Origin: Channallabes apus
Lineage: Eukaryota > Chordata > Actinopteri > Siluriformes > Clariidae
DNA: 64,000 bases
Assembly: GCA_030522415.1 (NCBI GenBank)
Contig: CM060115.1
Location: 17,092,691-17,156,690 of the forward strand
Direction: 5' to 3'
Position numbers and translations under genes: made by a program. This document shows positions 20,019 to 32,585 of the stretch, one piece after another (the stretch's first letter is position 1; the number at the start of each line of letters is the position of its first letter). The notes below the pieces were generated by a model. The model saw only the letters and a program-made list of their open reading frames with translations, did no database searches and was not told the DNA's origin.

Positions 20019-23018
20019 ATGGCGCGGCCACGTCCAGACGCCTTCCTGATCGCTCCGTACAAACTGTGCGTTTTTTTCCTTCTTTCTTTATTTATTTTAC
20101 TTTCATTCGCTAAGAGTACTTCAGGTTTAGTGACCTATGACAGTAGAACACTACTGGATATAGGAATTCAGATTTCGGCGCTTACTTATACCACCTTTAA
20201 GCCTGACCCGTCGTGGCCCTCTGAGATACTACGCTGCTCAGACGACAACAACAATGGACGGGACGCTAACCCGCGGCGAAGAACAAAGAAGCGTCGAGGG
20301 AAACGCGGCGGCGTCCGTAACAGAATGAGAGAACAAGCTCATCGCACCCCTCTGCCGAGTATCCTGCTGGCTAATGTACAGTCACTGGAGAATAAGCTTG
20401 ATGACCTCAGAGCCAGAGTTACTTTCCAGCGAGATATCAGGGATTGTAATCTTCTGTGCTTTACAGAAACATGGCTGACCCCCATTGTGCCGGACCGAGT
20501 CATAACCCCATCGGACTCATTCTCTGTGTTCCGCATGGACAGGACGGCAGAGTCTAACAAAGCTAAAGGTGGAGGTGTGTGCTTCATGGTCAACAAGAAG
20601 TGGTGCGATGCCAGGAGTGTTTCCATTCTCTCCAGTAGCTGCTCGCCTCATTTGGAATATCTGAGTGTTAAGTGTCGTCCTTTCTACCTGCCTCGCGAGT
20701 TCACCTCGGTCATTGCCACGGCGGTCTACATCCCACCCCACGCGGACACAGGCACTGCTCTGTCTGAACTACATGATGTGCTGAGTGAGTTCCAAAACAA
20801 ACACCCGGACGCAGCGCACATTGTAGCAGGTGACTTTAATAAAGCGAACCTCAGACAGGTTATGCCAAACTTTCACCAACATGTTACATGTCCGACAAGG
20901 GGACTCAACACTCTGGACCACTGTTACACACCATACAAGCGGGGCTACAAAGCTGTTTCACATCCAGCATTCGGGAAATCAGACCACAACGCCATTTTCC
21001 TTATACCGGAATATCAACAAAGCTTTCGTCGTGAAGCTCCGGTCATGAGGGAGGTGCAACGCTGGTCTGCCCAATCAGAAGCTACGCTACAGGACGCGCT
21101 CGATGACGTAGATTGGGACATGTTCCGAGCCTGCGCAGTAGACATCAACGAGTTTGCGGATGTAGCAGTTAGCTTCGTTAGCACGCTCGTAAATGAAGTT
21201 GTCCCGACAGTGAGGTTCAAATCGTTTCCGAACCAGAAGCCTTGGGTAGACCGATCGATCCGCGATGCTGTGAACGCCCGGACCGCTGCTTATAATGCCG
21301 CACTCATTAGCGGCGATATGAGCGCATACAAAGCGGCTTCTTATAGCGTCAGGCGAGCGGTGAGGGAAGCTAAGGGGCGGTTCCGACAGCGAACTGAATC
21401 ACACTTCCATCAGGGTGACACACGCCGCATGTGGCACGGATTACGCACAATCACGGACTACAAGGTTGCCAAAGACACCACGACGATCGTCGCCGACTCT
21501 GCATTCGCCAACGAGCTGAACGCATTCTTCGCCCGGTTCGAGGTTAGCCAGGCGGCTAATGCTAGCAGCCTGCTGACTGAGAGTGATGACGTCATCAGCG
21601 AGGATTGCGTCATCAGCATCGCAGAGCACGACGTGCGCACGGCGCTGAGGAGGGTGAACACCAGGAAAGCGGCGGGTCCAGATGGCATCTCTGGGCGCCT
21701 GCTGCGCTGCTGCGCTGACCAGCTGTCAGGTGTGTTCACCTGTATCTTTAATGAGTCCCTGGCGAAGTCTGTGGTCCCGGCGTGTTTCAAGAGATCCACC
21801 ATTGTCCCCGTGCCCAAGACCAACAAACCCTCATGCCTGAATGACTACCGGCCTGTTGCACTGACATCGATGGTCATGAAGGTATTTGAGGGTCTGCTAA
21901 AAAACATCATCTCCTCCTCCATCCCCAGCTCCATAGATCCACTTCAGTTCGCCTACCGCCCCAACAGATCCACAGAGGATGCCATCTCCCATGTTCTGCA
22001 CACCACTCTCAGCCACGTGGACAAGATGCAAGGTAACTATGTGAGATTGCTTTTTATAGATTACAGCTCTGCCTTCAACACAATAGTGCCTAGCAGACTG
22101 TTCACAAAGCTGAGAGATCTAGGACTTAACAAACGCTTGTGTGCCTGGGTGTTGGACTTCCTCTCGGGCAGATCTCAAGCGGTGAGAGTGGGCAAGTGCT
22201 TCTCCAGCAGCATCACCATCAACACAGGTGCTCCACAGGGATGTGTTCTCTCTCCACTGCTATACTCTCTCTACACTTCAGACTGTGTGGCCATGTTCGA
22301 CTCCAACACCATCGTTAAGTTTGCTGACGATACGGTGGTGCTGGGCTTCATCTCCAACAACGATGAGTCGGCCTACATAGATGAAGTGGAGAACCTGGCA
22401 CTATGGTGTGAAGAAAACTGCCTCCGACTGAACGTCAGTAAGACGAAGGAGCTGGTGGTGGACTTCAGAAGGGGACAACTGGACCACAAACCCCTCATCA
22501 TCAATGGAGCTCCAGTGGAGAGGGTGAGCAGCTTTAAGTACTTGGGCGTCCACATCTCCGAGGATCTGACATGGACTGAGCATATCTGTGCTCAGACGAA
22601 AAGGGCAAAGCAGCGTCTGTACCACCTGAGGCAGTTGAGGAAGTTTGGGGTTTCCCCTGCTGTCCTTAAGGCTTTCTACTCGGGTGCTGTTGAGAGCATC
22701 CTAACACAGAACATTTCATCCTGGTTTGGGAATAGCTGTGTACAGGACAGGAAAGCCCTCCAGAGAGTGATCCGGGCAGCTGAACGCTGCTGCAGGTTAA
22801 CTCTCCCCTCCATGCAGGACATCTACACCAGGAGATGTAAAACCAGGGCAGCTCGTATCATTAAGGACTTGTCGCACCCCAATAACGGACTGTTCAAACT
22901 TCTGCATTCAGGCAGAAGGTTCCGGGTCATTATGGCCAAAACGGAGAGACTCAGGAGGAGTTTTTATCCACAGGCGATTAGACTCCTCAACCATGATGGG
23001 CCACTCTCCCATTCATAG
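20019..23018 (+). CDS. Intact LINE polyprotein: endonuclease plus reverse transcriptase (Rex1/CR1-group)
   Basis: One uninterrupted frame of 999 codons. After a hydrophobic N-terminus and a basic stretch comes an APE-type endonuclease (SILLANVQSLENKL, CFTETWL, AGDFNKANL, GKSDHNAIF; about residues 110-330), then RT (RKAAGPDG, NDYRPVALTSMVMKV, FIDYSSAFNTI, GAPQGCVLSPLLYSLY and the catalytic FADDTVVL; about 530-790) and a C-terminal domain. Such elements copy their RNA into nicked genomic DNA. The FSSAFNT-type motif and 3' end suggest the Rex1/Babar lineage of fish; placement within the CR1/L2/Rex1 group is my inference. The first Met may be upstream of the native start because the element's 5' end is not defined. 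All visible catalytic residues are present, so this copy could be recent or active. Confidence 0.92.
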   Translation: MARPRPDAFLIAPYKLCVFFLLSLFILLSFAKSTSGLVTYDSRTLLDIGIQISALTYTTFKPDPSWPSEILRCSDDNNNGRDANPRRRTKKRRGKRGGVRNRMREQAHRTPLPSILLANVQSLENKLDDLRARVTFQRDIRDCNLLCFTETWLTPIVPDRVITPSDSFSVFRMDRTAESNKAKGGGVCFMVNKKWCDARSVSILSSSCSPHLEYLSVKCRPFYLPREFTSVIATAVYIPPHADTGTALSELHDVLSEFQNKHPDAAHIVAGDFNKANLRQVMPNFHQHVTCPTRGLNTLDHCYTPYKRGYKAVSHPAFGKSDHNAIFLIPEYQQSFRREAPVMREVQRWSAQSEATLQDALDDVDWDMFRACAVDINEFADVAVSFVSTLVNEVVPTVRFKSFPNQKPWVDRSIRDAVNARTAAYNAALISGDMSAYKAASYSVRRAVREAKGRFRQRTESHFHQGDTRRMWHGLRTITDYKVAKDTTTIVADSAFANELNAFFARFEVSQAANASSLLTESDDVISEDCVISIAEHDVRTALRRVNTRKAAGPDGISGRLLRCCADQLSGVFTCIFNESLAKSVVPACFKRSTIVPVPKTNKPSCLNDYRPVALTSMVMKVFEGLLKNIISSSIPSSIDPLQFAYRPNRSTEDAISHVLHTTLSHVDKMQGNYVRLLFIDYSSAFNTIVPSRLFTKLRDLGLNKRLCAWVLDFLSGRSQAVRVGKCFSSSITINTGAPQGCVLSPLLYSLYTSDCVAMFDSNTIVKFADDTVVLGFISNNDESAYIDEVENLALWCEENCLRLNVSKTKELVVDFRRGQLDHKPLIINGAPVERVSSFKYLGVHISEDLTWTEHICAQTKRAKQRLYHLRQLRKFGVSPAVLKAFYSGAVESILTQNISSWFGNSCVQDRKALQRVIRAAERCCRLTLPSMQDIYTRRCKTRAARIIKDLSHPNNGLFKLLHSGRRFRVIMAKTERLRRSFYPQAIRLLNHDGPLSHS

Positions 23019-23159
23019 GACTGGTAACAGTTCACCCACACACTGCTGTGCTGACATTCCACACTGCACACTGCACTTTAGTCTGGACTGTAAGCATCAC
23101 TTGCACTAACACCTTTATCCTGCTCAGATACACACTTTATTATTATGTTTACATTTGCA

Positions 23160-23194
<35 letters not shown>

Positions 23195-23329
23195 CTATTT
23201 ATAGATTATTTCTTTTGTTTCTTGTTATTTGCACAAAGTAGGAGCGGTTCAGGATACATTTCACTGCGTGTTGTACTTGTATAACTATGCATGTGACAAA
23301 TAAAGAATCTTGAATCTTGAATCTTGAAT
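20019..23329 (+). mobile_element. Rex1-like LINE with short tandem tail
   Basis: The coding frame is followed by ~310 bases of 3' UTR containing a T-run (23163-23189) and ending ACAAATAAAGAATCTTGAA with repeated ATCTTGA units (about 23301-23329). Short tandem tails replace poly(A) in this LINE group. The 5' boundary is set only by the start of the frame, so true ends may extend into 19.85-20.02 kb. Confidence 0.82.
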
Positions 23330-23339
23330 ACATTGTCAC

Positions 23340-23654
23340 TTTCTATCTATATTGCACTGCTTCATCCACTATGCATCATTGCACCATCCATAACTTATGT
23401 TGAACATTCCACTACTGCATATTCCAATTATATTTCTACGCTATATAAATAAAAAAAATATTTATTATGTATATATGGTACCATCCAATCATCGCCCTAG
23501 AAACCTCAGTATTCCAACTAGGGTCCGTGGAGGCCAGTGATGACCATTGTATTAAATCCACCTCAGATCATGTACAGTAGGTGCAAGGTGACAGTGCTAA
23601 GCGGTAAGCGACGATACCACCAATATGATATCATACAGACATCCATATACTTTA

Positions 23655-23715
<61 letters not shown>

Positions 23716-24015
23716 CATGTTATTTGAGCATGTTATATTTTTGACATATCCACTTCTTATCCATTGCACAATGTTTGCACCATTATACTGTATATATCTT
23801 ATACCATTATAACATTATACCACACCCTTATTACTTACGGCACCTTCTGTACATTAATCACTTTCGCCCTTGTACATATGGACCCATACCCTCATTCACC
23901 ACATTTGCTGTTTATTGTAAATAGGTCACTTATGCACTTATGGTTATATGCTAACTGCGTTTCATTGGCTCTGTAAATGTACTTTGTACAATGACAGTAA
24001 ATTTGACTGTAATCT
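23340..24015 (+). repeat. Probable LINE 3'-UTR-derived sequence with an (AT)n tract
   Basis: Repeated GCACNTT-like phrases and a final ACTTTGTACAATGACAGTAAA resemble 3' UTR ends of Rex1/CR1-type LINEs. It is interrupted by a long (AT)n array at 23659-23715. No coding part. Family uncertain. Confidence 0.35.
23659..23715. repeat. (AT)n microsatellite
   Basis: Uninterrupted TA dinucleotides over about 55 bases. Confidence 0.95.
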
Positions 24016-26329
<2,314 letters not shown>

Positions 26330-26330
<1 letters not shown>

Positions 26331-26860
26331 CCTCCACCCCCGCCGTACTGACGCTGCCAAACTACAGAGATGAAGATGGCGGCTTAACGGACTATTCGAC
26401 TTTAGAGAACTTAATGTTCTGTTTACCAAGTCTGGAGTTAATATTACAGCTTACTGTCAGTGTCACACACTCACAATGTCACTCCACTTTAACTCAAAAA
26501 CATGCTCAAGCTTCGACAATACTATTAATGTTCCTATTACAAGAGCTGCACTACCCGATGAAGAGTGTTTGTGTTCTCTGTAAATACTGAGAGAATCTCA
26601 CCGCGTGTTGTCTGGATAAATTCAGCGCTTATTTATTCTCTGGTTAAGAGTTAATCTGCAGGTTATTTCTGTGACTGTAATATAATGTGATGCAGTTGAT
26701 GAGGGACACAGACTGAGGGGAGCTGTACAGGAGATAGTAACGCTCATAACCCGGTTTATATTTTACACACTTTGTCCGGGACTTTCCGCAGTAGCGCGAG
26801 CGCTTAGTTAACGAGCTGAATAACAACACTGAAGTGTTTATCAGTTAAGGAGGAGGAGGA
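26330..26860 (+). promoter_or_regulatory. Candidate promoter / first exon of the SOAT-like gene
   Basis: This stretch is locally richer in GC and CpG than its surroundings. It contains AAGATGGCGGC at 26373-26383, an exact YY1 core-promoter motif in plus orientation, which in vertebrates usually sits just downstream of the transcription start. The next downstream feature is a likely exon with an initiating ATG (27310-27455) in the same orientation. No transcript evidence is available, and the first-exon donor is not resolved. Confidence 0.4.
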
Positions 26861-26882
26861 GGGGGAGATGTGTGTGTGGGGG

Positions 26883-26884
<2 letters not shown>

Positions 26885-26914
<30 letters not shown>
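26885..26914. repeat. (TG)n microsatellite
   Basis: GGTG followed by about thirteen TG units. Confidence 0.9.
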
Positions 26915-26916
<2 letters not shown>

Positions 26917-27047
26917 GGCTTCAGTAAGTTATAGTTTGGCTTCAGGGATGAACTAATGCTCATATACGAGAGTTATATAACTTATTTGTATGAGAAGCGC
27001 ATTAAGTAAAGTCTGGGTTAATTTAATGCAGACGATAATACAGACAG

Positions 27048-27150
27048 TCACTGGTTAACACTAACACTGTTCACTGGTTAACACTGTTCACTGGTTAACA
27101 CTAACACTGTTCACTGGTTAACACTAACACTGTTCACTGGTTAACATTAG
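27048..27150. repeat. Minisatellite, unit GGTTAACACTAACACTGTTCACT
   Basis: Four to five tandem copies of a 23-base unit, one shortened to 17 bases (lacking CTAACA). Each copy contains the palindrome GGTTAAC. Confidence 0.9.
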
Positions 27151-27309
27151 CACAGGCAGATTATTTACATTACAGGATCCCCAAAACAGTATTTTACACC
27201 CTCTGTGGTAAATAGGTTTATTAATATATATTATTTTTATTAGAACTATATGTTCTGTGAAGTTTATTTATCTTTGTCTTGACTAAATTCTCCTGTTGTC
27301 TTTAAGCAG

Positions 27310-27455
27310 AGCTCCGCTGTGGAGGATTGGGGGGTCAGACGGCTGACGGCTGGACTTTTGGAGCTACAGGACTGGAGGAGCCTGAACAAGCTGTTGAGGG
27401 AGCTGTAGGAGGGATGACGTCACAGTCCGACAGCTTTAGAATGATGTTTGATCAG
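27310..27455 (+). CDS. Candidate exon with start codon (ATG at 27414) of the SOAT-like gene
   Basis: CTCCTGTTGTCTTTAAGCAG is a good splice acceptor ending at 27309. The ATG at 27414 opens 14 codons (MTSQSDSFRMMFDQ) that end in phase 0 at CAG|GTCTAC. The phases fit a chain with the candidate exon at 38503 (phase 0 in), the exon at 40886 and the confident exon at 49976. The peptide has no recognisable match to SOAT N-termini, which vary strongly, so membership is inference from orientation, order and phase. Confidence 0.35.
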
Positions 27456-28143
27456 GTCTACTGTATATTCTGAACATAGAACTGCTAAATGTCTGATACA
27501 GTACTTTGGGGGAAACAAAGACTTAAACTGTTCCATGTTTAATAGTTTTGATATTTGAAAAATTGATATTTTAATATAAAAGGACTATAGATAGAGACTT
27601 ATAAGCAGCTGGTGTATCCGGGTAGTTTAATGAACTTTAAGCAAAAAGACAACATGTATTCATCTGTTTTATATAAATTACTGTTTTAACTTTGACTAGT
27701 TTTGGAAGAATAAATTGAATTGGTAAAGTCATGTTTGCGTGTTTTAATTTTGGGGGATTGTTTGGGTATTTAAAAAACGTTTAGTTGAACCAACAACTTC
27801 AATGGGCAAAAAATGGGACACAACTTTGTTTTAAATAGTCAAAGAGTTGGGCTGAAAATCATAATAATTATTGGTCATAGAAACAAATGAAACCAGTTAA
27901 ACACTTGATCATATGTATTTGTGTTTGTGATTATGTGACCCATAATAATTTTTTCTCACTATAAATAAATGTTTTGGGTTTTAAGAACTCCAAAAGAGCA
28001 ACGACAAACTTGGGAGTGGAAGGTGAGAAACCTCAATGGAGAATACTGAGTATGACATGGTGTTAATTGCTCTGTGTGTGTTTTTGGTGGGGGGATGGGT
28101 GTGCGTGTTAAAGCCAACGGGGAAATTCAGGAGAGCGCGCGCG

Positions 28144-28186
<43 letters not shown>

Positions 28187-29193
28187 CTCCATTCATCCAT
28201 CATTGATTAAACCTATGAACACAGCTGTTCAGCAGTTCTAAACACAAGCGCAGTTTTTGTCCTTAACTAAAATACTTCAATACGTTAATAATGAATTTAT
28301 TTTGTTGAATAAGGTAATAAGCGATATTTAAACCAAACCAGTAAGTTAAGTAAGTGTTCCATACAGTACATTAAAGTACTGTGTATAACCAAGTGCCCTA
28401 GCAAACACAGTTACCGTTTACAGGACAAACAAACAGAGTGTGCGCTGGGGGGATTGGAAGGTGAGTGAGAATACTCATTTACAAGACAAAAGACGGTCAG
28501 AGGCAGCGCCGTTCTAGACCAGGGGGGGAGGGGCGCAGTCAGAAATGTGAAGGGGGCATCATGTTCGAGCACTCTTTTTCCCTGGGCTTATAGTAACAGT
28601 ATTGTATTTGCTGAATTGTGTTGAGGCACGCAAACCCCCTGACCACAACAAGGTGGCAATCCCTCAGGGGGAAACTAAAAAATAAAAATTAAAGAAATAA
28701 AATAAAATATCCTTAATCCAGATTTTATCAATCAATGACATAACATTTATCTAAGCTGGATGGTCAAATTCTCAAAAACGTTTAACCTAAAGTAAGACTT
28801 AACACACTATAACTAAAATATTTACAAAACTGAAAGGTTGTCTTATGAATAATAAAAAATACAAACAAAATTAAAACAGATGGGCTGTTGAACAGATAAT
28901 ATGTTTTATGTTTTCTGATTATAAATGATATATGGGTTGATTTTAGAAAGGCTAAATCAAATAGCATGAAATGTAAAAGTAATTATAATATGAATTAATT
29001 AAGGGCAGGATCTAACCTAATGTTAATAATTTACACCATGATAACATTAGTATTTATGTTTTTGTATATATTTTTAAATGTTCAAATGAACGTTTCAGAG
29101 TATATAATTTGTCATGTCATCTGTGACTGAGACCCATGAGTCTGTACACACACACACACACTGTACACACACAGACACACACAAATAACACAT
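27456..29193. other. Intron-like non-coding DNA with (CA)n
   Basis: No coding sequence recognised. An alternating GCGCGCGCGC run (28136-28144) is followed by (CA)n at about 28147-28184; such alternating purine-pyrimidine DNA can adopt Z-form. A GGGGGGGAGGGG run lies near 28522-28532. Confidence 0.45.
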
Positions 29194-29355
29194 GAAATCG
29201 CGTAAAATGAAACTAGGGTAAAAAATATGAGCAGTAAAAATACAGTAGTATCCTAGTAGTAACAGACACTAACCCTCTAGGACTGTTTAGTTCTGTTAGT
29301 TTTGTTTTCAAGTGTGAATGTTTATGGGGATTAAATCTGTCTCTGCTGCTGCATC
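29194..29355 (+). repeat. Direct repeat, copy 1 (partner at 31241-31382)
   Basis: Shares GAAAT(C/T)GCGTAAAA, the phrase AGTAAAAATACA, CTAACCCTCT and GTTTATGGGGATT with 31241-31382 in the same orientation. Both copies follow (CA)n arrays. The two copies bracket the inverted repeat at 29444-30841. Divergence is substantial. Confidence 0.75.
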
Positions 29356-29977
29356 TATACACCGTTGTGATAAGTGATTGATGCCCCATCAGATCTTTGA
29401 TGTGGGACATTATGCTGGTTAAATGACTAAAGGCACACTGATCTATGAGGCGCCGTATAGGGCTTAAATCAAACTTCACTCATGCGCACACATATGAAAC
29501 ACTCACACATACATATATACTACTAACTGCTCACATATGAAATGCGCACTCACACACACATACATACTCTCCGCGCGCGCACATACATACATACTTTCAG
29601 CGCGCGCACATACATACATACTTTGCGCACTCACACACACATACATACTCTCCGCGCGCGCACATTCATACATACTTTGCGCGCACGCACATACATATCC
29701 CCCATCATTTTAATTTAAGAAGCCCTTAGTATTATATAAGCTATTAATCTGTAAAAATAAATACATAAATAATACGTTATATATTTTTAATGGTATCAGT
29801 TTTTGTTTAAAAAAAAATTCTATATTTAATGCCGTAGCGTCAAATTTCCACAGCAGCAGCGACAGGTATCCGAGGTGCTTGTGTTACCATGGTAACGCTA
29901 GGAGGAAGTGACGTTGCATGGTGTTCTGAATGGTGGAATTTTGTAGAGGGAAGTTCCCTTATCAGACATTTCCTGCG

Positions 29978-30042
29978 CAGGGAGTAGGGTGTAGGAAGTA
30001 GGGAGTAGGGTGTAGGGAGTAGGGTGTAGGGTGTAGGGAGTA
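29978..30042. repeat. Minisatellite, unit AGGGAGTAGGGTGT
   Basis: About five tandem units of 14 bases or of its 7-base halves (GTAGGGA, GTAGGGT), inside the spacer of the inverted repeat. Confidence 0.9.
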
Positions 30043-30582
30043 GTAACTTCAATGTATATGAACTTCATTCTCCCTGATTAGTAGCGTTTCTTAAATAGAC
30101 CGTTAATGGACAGTTTAGAGACAACGAGTGATTTATTTATCACAACAAAAGTGGGTGATATGGAGGCTCGGTACAATGTTTGATTTTCCAATTCAGAGTC
30201 CCGTGGGATTCCGATGAGTTAGTTATATTAGCGAAGGCGAGGAAACACATTTCACAAAACAGTAGTTTTCATATTAGCCACAGATTCCGTGCTTCAATTT
30301 TCTTTTTGCAAATAATCACCTGCGTTTTCTGCCGCTGCAATATTGAGTCATTATGTGGACAGTTCTAAATAAGCCTTGTGATTGAGCAGTAATGATCATT
30401 ATACTGTCCTACTCCGTCTTCTAAACTGTCCAACAGCAGGCTGTTTACAAACCAGTTACTACCATTCAGGGAGAATGAAACGAAAAGTCCGTCTACACTG
30501 AAATGACTTGCTTTTACACTGAAACGCCTTCCGGTTACACTGAAACGCCTTCCGGTTACACTGAGAATCTCATAGGTGTATG

Positions 30583-30725
30583 TGCGTGCGCGGAGAGTAT
30601 GTATGTGTGTGTGAGTGCGCAAAGTATGTATGTATGTGCGCGCGCGGAGAGTATGTATGTGTGTGTGAGTGTGCAAAGTATGTATGTATGTGCGCGCGCG
30701 GAGAGTATGTACAGTATGTGTGTGT
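30583..30725. repeat. Tandem ~54-base units in the right arm
   Basis: GCGCGGAGAGTATGTATGTG, then TGTGTGAGTGCGCAAAGTATG, then TATGTATGTGCGC, repeated nearly three times. Matching reversed units occur in the left arm. All six reading frames are open or nearly so because of the repeat; none is a credible gene. Confidence 0.85.
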
Positions 30726-31027
30726 GAGTGCGCATTTCATATGTAGTTGTGTGAGCAGTTAGTAGTATATATGTATGTGTGAGTGTTTCATATGTGTGTG
30801 CATGAGTGAAGTTTGATTTAAGCCCTATACGGCGCCTCATACTGATCCGTATGGACAGCTATTTGTTCCAGATATTATGCGCCATTAATCAATTTGTTAT
30901 GCCAATTTGACTTTCAGCGAAAACATCAAAAATATAACGAAAACAAACCAAAGCAGAAGTTAAATTTTAAGCTTTACTTTCAAATAAAAATTTGATTTGT
31001 CACATACACAGTACGATATGCTTTGGG

Positions 31028-31112
31028 TGCTTTAGGTGAGGCTCGAACTCGGCATTGCTTCACCTGGACCGCTTTATAAGTACCACGCGCTAACCGATTG
31101 CGCCACTGGAGC
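31028..31112 (-). tRNA. tRNA-Ile(UAU)-like gene with intron, probably a pseudogene
   Basis: The minus strand reads GCTCCAGTGGCGCAATCGG, then TTAGCGCGTGGTACTTATA, then an intron-like insert and AATGCCGAG, matching vertebrate tRNA-Ile(UAU), which carries an intron next to the anticodon. The A box is preserved. The copy is damaged: about eight bases of the variable loop and 5' T-stem are missing between GCCGAG and TTCGAGCCTCACC, and two acceptor-stem pairs are lost (CTAAAGC instead of CTGGAGC). It probably cannot fold into a mature tRNA. The TTCGAGCCTC portion of the B box remains. Confidence 0.75.
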
Positions 31113-31141
31113 CACACAGAAGTTGCTCTTGTCAGAGTATC

Positions 31142-31382
<241 letters not shown>

Positions 31383-31384
31383 CA

Positions 31385-31790
31385 TTCAATTCAATTCAAT
31401 TCAGTTTTATTTGTATAGCGCTTTTAACAGTTGACATTGTCTCAAAACAGCTTTACACAATCAAAAGAATTATTTAAGTTTGTGTGGAATGTGAATGTGT
31501 ATGAATCAAAATGTTCAGATAGTCCCTGGTGACCAAGCCGAGGGCGACAGTGGCAAGGAAAAACTCCCTGAGATGGTAATATGAAGAAACCTTGAGAGGA
31601 ACCAGACTCGACAGGGAACCCATCCTCATCTGGGTGAAACAGATAGCAGGAAATGATCTGCATTTATACAGTGTTAAGTGTTAGGTTCAGCTATAATAGT
31701 TGATGTTAATTGATGTTATAATAGTTGATGTAAAATGGAGTCCAGTAGTTATTGGAGACTCAGATAGACTTGTGTAGATGCTGAGCTGAG
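31385..31790 (-). mobile_element. L2 LINE, 3'-UTR-only copy
   Basis: Reverse complement of the distal 3' UTR of the L2 at 13288-18250, starting with the (GAATT)n tail. Shared phrases include TTTGTATAGCGCTTTTAACA, GACATTGTCTCAAAACAGC and CCTCATCTGGGTGAAACAG. The copy is extremely 5'-truncated. Confidence 0.88.
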
Positions 31791-32201
31791 TAATGAGTTA
31801 CTATCCATAGAGAATAACAAGTAAGGTAATGCATTGTTTTTAAGTGAATAATGTGTATTACACATTCTTGAGTAGTGACCCCAACACTGATGATATCAAA
31901 TATCAGTAGCATAATACCATCAAGAGATGGTTTTGAAAATAAAACACAGTCTGTCTGTTAACTTACTTGTAGATGCCTTTTGAAATTTGAAGTATCCTTG
32001 ATGGAGCCACAGACTGGAGCACTGCAGTGATTGCATATGGCTCTGTGGTTTCCTGGTGTTCTTGTTGGAATTGGTTCTTCAAAATGTACTAGTATAAATT
32101 ACATTTTAGGCCTGCTATTACTTTCCATGTTGCTGTTATTACAGGTGTTAAATCAATAAATGTTTGTAATCTGAAGTTGTAAGGGACTTCTGAAACTTAA
32201 A

Positions 32202-32585
32202 GGGCCAGTTTCCCATATGGGGATTAAGCCTAGTCGTAGACTAAATGTCATTTTAAACCTGGATTTATTGAAGTAGCTTTCTCACACATGGATAACAATA
32301 GTCTTAGACTTGCACTACTTTAGACTTAAACAATCAGATTTCTAGAAGTAGGATTAGACCTAATCCAGATCTAAATGAAGTCTTAAATTAAACCTGATCA
32401 GAAGTAGGTTTAACCTCAGATTAAAACCTGCTTGCCTCAAGGCTCACGTCCAGCAGAAAATGGATTACCTTGACTATTTCAACGACAATCAGAGACTACC
32501 ACCAAGACTAGAAAGAAGGTTGCTGAAAGACAGGAGCAACCCACTAAATGATTTTGATGATTTACATTTTCTTGACCATTTCCGT
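32202..32585 (+). pseudogene. PIF/Harbinger-like left end with transposase N-terminus
   Basis: The segment begins GGGCCAGTTTCCC next to TTAA, resembling termini of fish PIF/Harbinger elements that insert at three-base TA-rich targets. From 32460 an ATG opens MDYLDYFNDNQRLPPRLERR, then LLKDRSNPLNDFDDLHFL, similar to the start of HARBI1-type transposases. After 42 codons the sequence passes into an L2 LINE. No right end was found. The family call rests on memory of terminus and protein patterns and is moderate. Confidence 0.45.

Larger units (their letters stand above)
29444..30841. repeat. Large imperfect inverted repeat (palindromic structure)
   Basis: The left arm (29444-29694) is the reverse complement of the right arm (30578-30841). 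The outermost bases TATGAGGCGCCGTATAGGGC are shared exactly, followed by CTTAAATCAAACTTCACTCATG and then arrays of CATACATACTTTGCGC and CTCCGCGCGCGC. A second, more diverged inverted pair lies inside (about 30055-30130 against 30395-30485: CATTCTCCCTGA and GGACAGTTTAGA). No coding frame is recognisable within. It could be a non-autonomous DNA transposon with very long terminal repeats or an inverted segmental duplication. Similarity stops sharply outside TATGAGG. Confidence 0.8.

Noticed and set aside
26644..26829. Minus-strand 61-codon frame in the candidate promoter region
   Set aside because: No domain or splice support; probably chance in a locally GC-richer stretch.
30560..30780. Possible CRISPR-like array
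   Set aside because: The units are direct tandem copies with no unique spacers, in a vertebrate genome; it is a minisatellite.
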